This document shows positions 58,346 to 64,000 of a stretch of DNA of 64,000 nt, piece after piece. The position numbers and the translations under genes are program-made. The notes under the pieces are model-generated. The model saw only the letters and a program-made list of their open reading frames with translations, did no database searches and had not been told where the DNA came from. The stretch is from Azospira restricta (lineage in GTDB: Bacteria > Pseudomonadota > Gammaproteobacteria > Burkholderiales > Rhodocyclaceae). The stretch spans positions 1,302,001-1,366,000 of the forward strand of contig NZ_CP064781.1 in NCBI RefSeq assembly GCF_016858125.1. The letters are read 5' to 3'. Position 1 is the stretch's first letter. Each line of letters starts with the position of its first letter.

Positions 58346-58509
58346 GCGATACGCTTTGCGTATCGCGAAGAAGTACTCCTGGGGTACGCTTGAGCAAGTG
58401 CGAAAGCACTTGCGAAGAAGCCCCCTCGGGGGGCGCCTGAGCGCGATGTGCACCGCACGTCGCGAAGATGTCCCCGCGGGGGCGCGTAAGGCGCGCGGCG
58501 TTACGCGCC
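58343..58509 (+). repeat. tandem array of ~48-bp two-hairpin units after nifS
   Basis: TGAGC starts units at 58343, 58391 and 58438. Each has stem 1 (GATACGC/GCGTATC; AAGTGC/GCACTT; GCGATGTGC/GCACGTCGC), then GCGAAGAAG or GCGAAGATG, then stem 2 (GTACTCC/GGGGTAC; GCCCCC/GGGGGC; GTCCCC/GGGGGC). Stem sequences differ but stay complementary. A last 9-bp stem GGCGCGTAA/TTACGCGCC closes the array. Confidence 0.85.
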
Positions 58510-58545
58510 AGGTTTCCCGTTACCTCTCCAGCAGTACCTTCGGAA

Positions 58546-58573
58546 CCCCCGGCCTTCGCGCCGGGGTCTTTTT
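58546..58573 (+). terminator. Rho-independent terminator of nifUS operon
   Basis: CCCCGGC (58547-58553) pairs GCCGGGG (58560-58566), loop CTTCGC, followed by TCTTTTT. The hairpin array lies between nifS and this terminator, so it is transcribed. Confidence 0.88.
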
Positions 58574-58581
58574 CCCGCGCC

Positions 58582-59028
58582 TCAGCCGGTGGTCGGCGCC
58601 GCCTTCTCCAGCGCCGCGATGCGCGCCCGCAGCGCGGCGAGCTCGTCGCGCCGCGCCGTCGCGTCGCGGGCGACCGCCATCGAGCCGAGCACCGCGCCCT
58701 GCTCGTCGGTGAGCAGCGAGAAGCTCATGTCGACATAGACCGTGCCGCCGTCGCGCGTTTGCGCGCGCGTCAGCGTCGCCTTCCCGCCGAGCTTGGTCGC
58801 GCCGCACGCGAGCGCCGCGTCGAAGGCCTGCCAGTGCGCCGCGCGCAGGCGCTCGGGGATGATCAGGTCGAGGCTCCGGCCGATCGCTTCGGCCGCGCTG
58901 AAGCCGAACAGGCGCTCGGCGGCGGCGTTCCAGATGCGGATCGCGCCGCCGGTGTCGGCGTAGATGACGGCGTCGGCGACCTGCTCGATCAGCCGGCGGT
59001 AGGTCGTGTCGTCGCAAGTTCCGCTCAT
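58582..59028 (-). CDS. single-PAS-domain protein
   Basis: 148 aa. One PAS domain (~8-122): DAVIYADTGGAIRIWNAAAERLFGFSAAEAIGRSLDLIIPE, with the PAC end SMAVARDATARR; a short coiled coil (DELAALRARIAALEKA) ends the protein. No output domain, so it probably acts through a partner. RBS AAGGAGG before ATG at 59028. Convergent with nifS, divergent from groES. Confidence 0.88.
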   Translation of the reverse strand: MSGTCDDTTYRRLIEQVADAVIYADTGGAIRIWNAAAERLFGFSAAEAIGRSLDLIIPERLRAAHWQAFDAALACGATKLGGKATLTRAQTRDGGTVYVDMSFSLLTDEQGAVLGSMAVARDATARRDELAALRARIAALEKAAPTTG

Positions 59029-59089
59029 CGCCAATCCTCCTTCGTGCCCGTCGGGTCTTCCAGCTTAGCGGATCGGCCGCCGGGTCGAC

Positions 59090-59118
59090 TTGAAATCCGG
59101 AAAGTCCGCCCCTATTAT
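59090..59118 (+). promoter_or_regulatory. sigma-70 promoter of groESL
   Basis: TTGAAA (59090-59095), 17-bp spacer, TATTAT (59113-59118). The -10 box overlaps the CIRCE element by one base. Confidence 0.88.
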
Positions 59119-59144
59119 TAGCACTCGTTGGCAATGAGTGCTAA
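59118..59144. promoter_or_regulatory. CIRCE element (HrcA operator)
   Basis: Perfect TTAGCACTC-N9-GAGTGCTAA, the HrcA binding site controlling heat-shock chaperonins. Confidence 0.97.
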
Positions 59145-59243
59145 CACCTTCTGTTTTGAATTCCTGAGCCGATACGTTTGGGCCGCAGTGCCAAAACGGC
59201 CATTTGTTAGCAATCACTATCGCTTTAAACCAAGGAGAACTCC

Positions 59244-59534
59244 ATGAAAATCCGTCCGTTGCACGACCGTGTGATCGTCAAGCGCGTTGAGGCCGAGCGC
59301 ACCACCGCCTCCGGCATCGTGATCCCCGACACCGCCGGCGAGAAGCCGGATCAGGGCGAAGTCCTGGCCGTCGGCCCGGGCAAGCGCGACGACAACGGCA
59401 AGCACATCGCCGTCGACCTGAAGGTCGGCGACCGCGTGCTGTTCGGCAAGTACGCCGGCCAGACGGTCAAGGTCGATGGCCAGGAAGTCCTGGTCATGCG
59501 TGAAGAAGACATCATGGGCGTGCTCGAGTCGTAA
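59244..59534 (+). CDS. groES: co-chaperonin GroES
   Basis: 96 aa. [14 protein letters not shown] start, mobile loop [20 protein letters not shown] (~17-36) and roof region; full length. Caps GroEL. Leader of ~100 nt follows the CIRCE; RBS AAGGAGA. Operon groES-groEL under HrcA. Confidence 0.98.
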   Translation: MKIRPLHDRVIVKRVEAERTTASGIVIPDTAGEKPDQGEVLAVGPGKRDDNGKHIAVDLKVGDRVLFGKYAGQTVKVDGQEVLVMREEDIMGVLES

Positions 59535-59563
59535 TCGACCGCCGCCGCGACAGATCCCCCTAA

Positions 59564-61237
<1,674 letters not shown>

Positions 61238-61291
61238 TTGCCGGTCCGCCCGGTGCCGGGGAAGACCTTCCGGCACCGGCGCTCAGCATCG

Positions 61292-61335
61292 GAAAGCCCC
61301 GTTCCGGCAGCCGCCGGGCGGGGCTTTCGCTTTTT
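61292..61335 (+). terminator. Rho-independent terminator of groESL
   Basis: GAAAGCCCC (61292-61300) pairs GGGGCTTTC (61320-61328), followed by GCTTTTT. Confidence 0.85.
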
Positions 61336-61408
61336 GCGCAGCGGCGCGGGGCTTTGCGGCCGCCGGGCGAACGGGTAACCTTGCCGCCGGACGAAGGGAG
61401 TGGCGCCG

Positions 61409-62089
61409 ATGCGTGTATTGCTGATCGAAGACGATGAACTGCTCGCCGACGGCGTCACGCGCGCCTTGCGCTACGCCGGCTACGTCGTCGAATGGGCGGC
61501 CGACGGCCGCCGCGCCGACGCCTGGCTGAGCGAGCGCGAGTACGACGTGGTGATCCTCGACCTCGGCCTGCCCGGGCTCGACGGCTCCGAGGTGCTGAAG
61601 CGCCTGCGCGGCCGCAAGCAGGAGATGCCGGTGCTGGTCGTCTCCGCGCGCGAGATGCTCGACGAGCGCATCCGCCTGCTCGACCTCGGCGCCGACGACT
61701 ATCTGGTCAAGCCGGTGGCCATCGCCGAACTGGAAGCGCGCATCCGGGCGCTGACCCGGCGCGGCTACGGCAAGGCCGATCCGGTGCTGCGCCTCGGCAA
61801 CCTCGACCTCGACACCGCGGCGCGCCGCGCCTGGATCGGCGATCAGGCGCTCGATCTCACCGCCCGCGAATGGTCGGCGCTGGAGTTCCTGGCGCTGCGC
61901 GCCAACCGCATCGTCAGCAAGGATCTCGTCATGCAGTCGCTGTACAACTGGGACGAGGAAATCACGCCGAATGCGGTGGAGAAGATCATCTCCCGCCTTC
62001 GCACCAAGCTCGAGCCCGCCGGCGTCAACATCCGCACCGTGCGCGGCATGGGCTACTACCTTGAAAAACCGAAGTCTCCAGCCTCATAG
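61409..62089 (+). CDS. OmpR-family response regulator (TctD/QseB-like)
   Basis: 226 aa. Receiver domain with acidic pocket Glu7-Asp8-Asp9, phospho-Asp51 (VILDLGLPG) and the distal Lys in LVKPVA. Winged helix (~125-222) with the wing VRGMGYYL. RBS GAAGGGAG; ATG at 61409 preferred to GTG at 61400. Overlaps its kinase gene by 29 bp. Confidence 0.93.
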   Translation: MRVLLIEDDELLADGVTRALRYAGYVVEWAADGRRADAWLSEREYDVVILDLGLPGLDGSEVLKRLRGRKQEMPVLVVSAREMLDERIRLLDLGADDYLVKPVAIAELEARIRALTRRGYGKADPVLRLGNLDLDTAARRAWIGDQALDLTAREWSALEFLALRANRIVSKDLVMQSLYNWDEEITPNAVEKIISRLRTKLEPAGVNIRTVRGMGYYLEKPKSPAS

Positions 62090-63482
62090 CCTGCGTCAGC
62101 TGCTGCTCGCCTGGCTGCTGCCGGGCGTCGTGCTGCTCCTCGTCGCCAGCGGCACCAGCGCCTACTTCGTCGCGTCCGAGAACGCCGGCCAGGCCTACGA
62201 CCGCTCGCTGCTGAACCTCGCGCTGGCGCTTTCCAACCAGGTGCATTCACAGAACGGGCGGCCGGTGATCGACCTGCAGCCGCAGGGGCGGCAGATTCTC
62301 GTCACCGACAAGTTCGACCGCATCCATTTCGCCGTCTACGGGCCGCACGGCGAGCTGCTTGCCGGCGAGGAGGGCATCTTCCCGGAGGATGCGCCGAGTT
62401 TCTTCCAGGGCAGTTCGCCGGGCCTCTTCCCGAAGGACATCTCCGGCCCCGATGCCTTCGCCGACGGGACCTTGTTCTTCGACAGCCGGATCAAGGGGCG
62501 CGAGGTGCGCGGCGTGATCCTGCTCACGCAGAAGGACAACCACGAGCTGACCGTGGTCGTCGCCGAGACGCTGACCAAGCGCGAGACCCAGGTCGGCGAG
62601 ATCCTGCTCAGCATCATCGTCCCCGAGTTCCTGCTGTCGGCAGCGACGATCGCGCTGATCATGTTCGGCGTCAGCAGCGGCCTGCGCCCACTCGACGCGC
62701 TGCGCAGCCAGCTCGCCCGGCGCTCGCCGACCGACCTGCGCCCGGTCGGCGCCGACAACCTGCCGAGCGAGCTGCAGCCGCTGGCCATCGAGATCGACCG
62801 TCTGCTGCAGCGCCTCGACGTCGCCCTCGGCGCGCAGCGCCATTTCGTCTCCGACGCTGCGCACCAGCTGCGCACGCCGATCGCCGCCTTGCAGGCGCAG
62901 GTCGAGTCGGCGCTGCAGGAGCGCGACGATCCGCGCCTGTCGGCGATCCTTTCCGCCGTGCGCCGGCTGGCCCGGCTGGTCAACCAGCTGCTGGCGCTGG
63001 CCCGCGCCGAGCCGGGCGGCATGCCGGTGCTGCGACCGGTCGAGCTGCAGGCGCTGATCCACGACCATGCCGATACCTGGATGCAGCTCGCGGTCGAGCA
63101 CGACATCGACCTCGGTTTCGAACTCGAGGCGGTGACCGTGACCGGTACCGCGATCCTGCTGCGCGAGCTGGTCGGCAACCTGGTCGACAACGCCATCCGC
63201 TACACGCCGGCCGGCGGCCAGGTCACCGTGCGCTGCGCGCCGCGCGCCGGCGGCGGTGCGCTGCTGGCGGTCGAGGACAGCGGTCCGGGCATCCCGCCCG
63301 AGTTGCGCGAGCGCGTCTTCGAGCGCTTCTTCCGCGCCAGCGGCGACACCAGCGACGGCTGCGGGCTGGGGCTGGCGATCGTCCGCCAGATCGCCGAGCA
63401 GCACGGCGCCCGCATCCACATCGCCGATGCGGCCGCTGGCGGCACCCTGTTCGAAGTGATCTTCCCGCCGCCGGCGGCCTGA
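62061..63482 (+). CDS. sensor histidine kinase (TctE/QseC-like)
   Basis: 473 aa. Two membrane helices (~13-37 and ~180-205) bracket a periplasmic 2CSK_N-type sensor domain. H-box SDAAHQLRTPIAALQAQ (His268), N-box NLVDNAIRYTP, G-boxes DSGPGIPP and GCGLGLAIVRQI. Start is TTG at 62061 inside the regulator gene; no ATG is suitably placed. Likely senses a carboxylate and controls transport genes such as the DUF485/ActP unit next door. Confidence 0.9.
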   Translation: MKNRSLQPHSLRQLLLAWLLPGVVLLLVASGTSAYFVASENAGQAYDRSLLNLALALSNQVHSQNGRPVIDLQPQGRQILVTDKFDRIHFAVYGPHGELLAGEEGIFPEDAPSFFQGSSPGLFPKDISGPDAFADGTLFFDSRIKGREVRGVILLTQKDNHELTVVVAETLTKRETQVGEILLSIIVPEFLLSAATIALIMFGVSSGLRPLDALRSQLARRSPTDLRPVGADNLPSELQPLAIEIDRLLQRLDVALGAQRHFVSDAAHQLRTPIAALQAQVESALQERDDPRLSAILSAVRRLARLVNQLLALARAEPGGMPVLRPVELQALIHDHADTWMQLAVEHDIDLGFELEAVTVTGTAILLRELVGNLVDNAIRYTPAGGQVTVRCAPRAGGGALLAVEDSGPGIPPELRERVFERFFRASGDTSDGCGLGLAIVRQIAEQHGARIHIADAAAGGTLFEVIFPPPAA

Positions 63483-63620
63483 ATCCGCCGCGCCGGCGGC
63501 GCGGCGCCGGGGAAGGCGGTTTCCGTCAGTCAGCGGTCAGCATTTGCGTTCGCCGCTTTTCCCCCTCCGGATTTCCCCGGCTTCCCCTCCGGCCTTGAAA
63601 CGCCACGGTTTCGGCAGTCG

Positions 63621-63654
63621 TTACGCGCAGAAAAAACGATTTCCCATTGCGTAA
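63621..63654. promoter_or_regulatory. inverted repeat upstream of the DUF485 gene
   Basis: TTACGC (63621-63626) and GCGTAA (63649-63654), 22 bp apart, ~80 bp before the DUF485 ATG. A TATAGT (-10-like) lies downstream near 63678. Possible activator site; weak evidence. Confidence 0.35.
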
Positions 63655-63734
63655 GAGCAGCGTCAGTGAAGCTCCGTATAGTGGCATCCGAACTCTGCAA
63701 AGAGTCGATAACGTCACAAAGAGAGGAGCACTCG

Positions 63735-64000
63735 ATGTCACAAGAAATAAGCAACAAGATCGCCGCCAACCCGGCGTTCCAGCGCTTCGTTTCGAAGCGC
63801 AACAGCTATTCGGTCCTGATGACCGTGCTGGGCGCGCTGGCCTACTACGGCTTCATCCTGCTGGTCGCCTACAACCCCGCCTTCCTGGCGCAGAAGCTCG
63901 GCGCCGGCATGACCGCCAGCGTCGGCGTGCCGCTCGGCATCGGCGTGATCGTGTTCACGATCATCATCACCTGGATCTTTGTCCGTCGCTCCAACACCGA
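63735..64000 (+). CDS. DUF485 membrane protein (YjcH-like), 3' truncated by window edge
   Basis: 88 residues visible: MSQEISNKIAANPAFQRFVSK, two helices (~27-47 and ~63-83) and ending VRRSNTE at the window edge. DUF485 proteins precede acetate permease actP, so an ActP-type symporter is expected just outside the window. RBS GAGAGGAG. Lies 252 bp after the sensor kinase. Confidence 0.88.
   Translation, partial: MSQEISNKIAANPAFQRFVSKRNSYSVLMTVLGALAYYGFILLVAYNPAFLAQKLGAGMTASVGVPLGIGVIVFTIIITWIFVRRSNT

Noticed and set aside
58356..58712. A plus-strand reading frame after nifS containing repeated Lys/Arg-rich stretches
   Set aside because: It runs through the hairpin array and terminator and overlaps the PAS gene on the other strand. 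The repeat spacing (48, 47 bp) does not keep frame, so it is not a coding repeat.
61971..62060. Earlier start of the sensor kinase at 61971
   Set aside because: The extra 30 residues are the frame-shifted image of the response regulator C-terminus; the TTG at 62061 gives a normal short N-terminus before the first membrane helix.
63690..63710. Sigma-54 promoter before the DUF485 gene (TGGCATCC...CTGCA)
   Set aside because: The GG to GC spacing is 12, not 10, so sigma-54 recognition is unlikely.

Overview
The window is very GC-rich chromosomal DNA from a diazotrophic betaproteobacterium, most likely Rhodocyclales (Azospira/Azonexus/Dechloromonas-like). That placement is an inference from gene content: a NifL-NifA pair, Rnf electron transport, DraT/DraG control, a CIRCE-controlled groESL and an acetate/Na+ symporter repertoire. 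Most of the window (14.6-58.6 kb) is one nif island. No gene-free stretch exceeds 300 bp, and I saw no tRNA, rRNA, CRISPR array or insertion sequence.

Layout. 0-14 kb is housekeeping and transport: a PilZ/STAS fragment, a MIP18-type FeS factor, a membrane protein, an NhaD-type antiporter, a universal stress protein, a DUF4212 plus Na+/solute symporter pair, an OmpA lipoprotein with a MarR regulator, a gamma-glutamyl hydrolase / Kef-type antiporter / YbdK ligase cluster, plant-type gpmI and a bacteriohemerythrin. 14.6-28.6 kb holds, on the minus strand, nifV-cysE-orf-nifW-nifZ-nifM and nifHDK-nifT-fdx-nifY-orf-LRV-orf. Divergent from nifH lie draT and a SIR2/bacteriohemerythrin pair. 28.65-37.9 kb is a non-nif efflux block (MFS, SDR, RND permease, adaptor, TetR, NodT channel, small secreted protein). 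38.0-45.4 kb, minus strand, is nifB-fdx-nifO-fdx-nifQ-draG and nifL-nifA. 45.7-58.3 kb, plus strand, is rnfABCDGEH, nifENX-rseC-DUF269-DUF683-fdxB and nifIscA-nifU-nifS. 58.6-64 kb has a PAS protein, groESL, a two-component system and the start of a DUF485 (ActP partner) gene.

Regulation can be read directly. Seven TGT-N10-ACA NifA sites, mostly matching the longer form TGTCGGNTTTGCGACA, stand upstream of sigma-54 GG-N10-GC promoters for nifH, nifV, the SIR2 pair, nifB, nifL/rnfA (shared site), nifE and nifIscA. These sites link cofactor synthesis (nifB, Q, V, E, N, X), FeS supply (nifU, S, IscA), electron supply (rnf, ferredoxins) and the nitrogenase subunits into one NifA regulon. NifL senses redox state and restrains NifA. 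DraT/DraG switch NifH post-translationally at an arginine that is visible here.

Points most worth following up: a tandem array of about 48-bp units with co-varying hairpin stems after nifS; a 12-bp perfect inverted repeat bracketing the nifH promoter; a NifA-type promoter in front of a SIR2/hemerythrin pair; two identical-geometry operators around tetR; and C/G-rich hairpin elements between nifH and nifD and between nifK and nifT.
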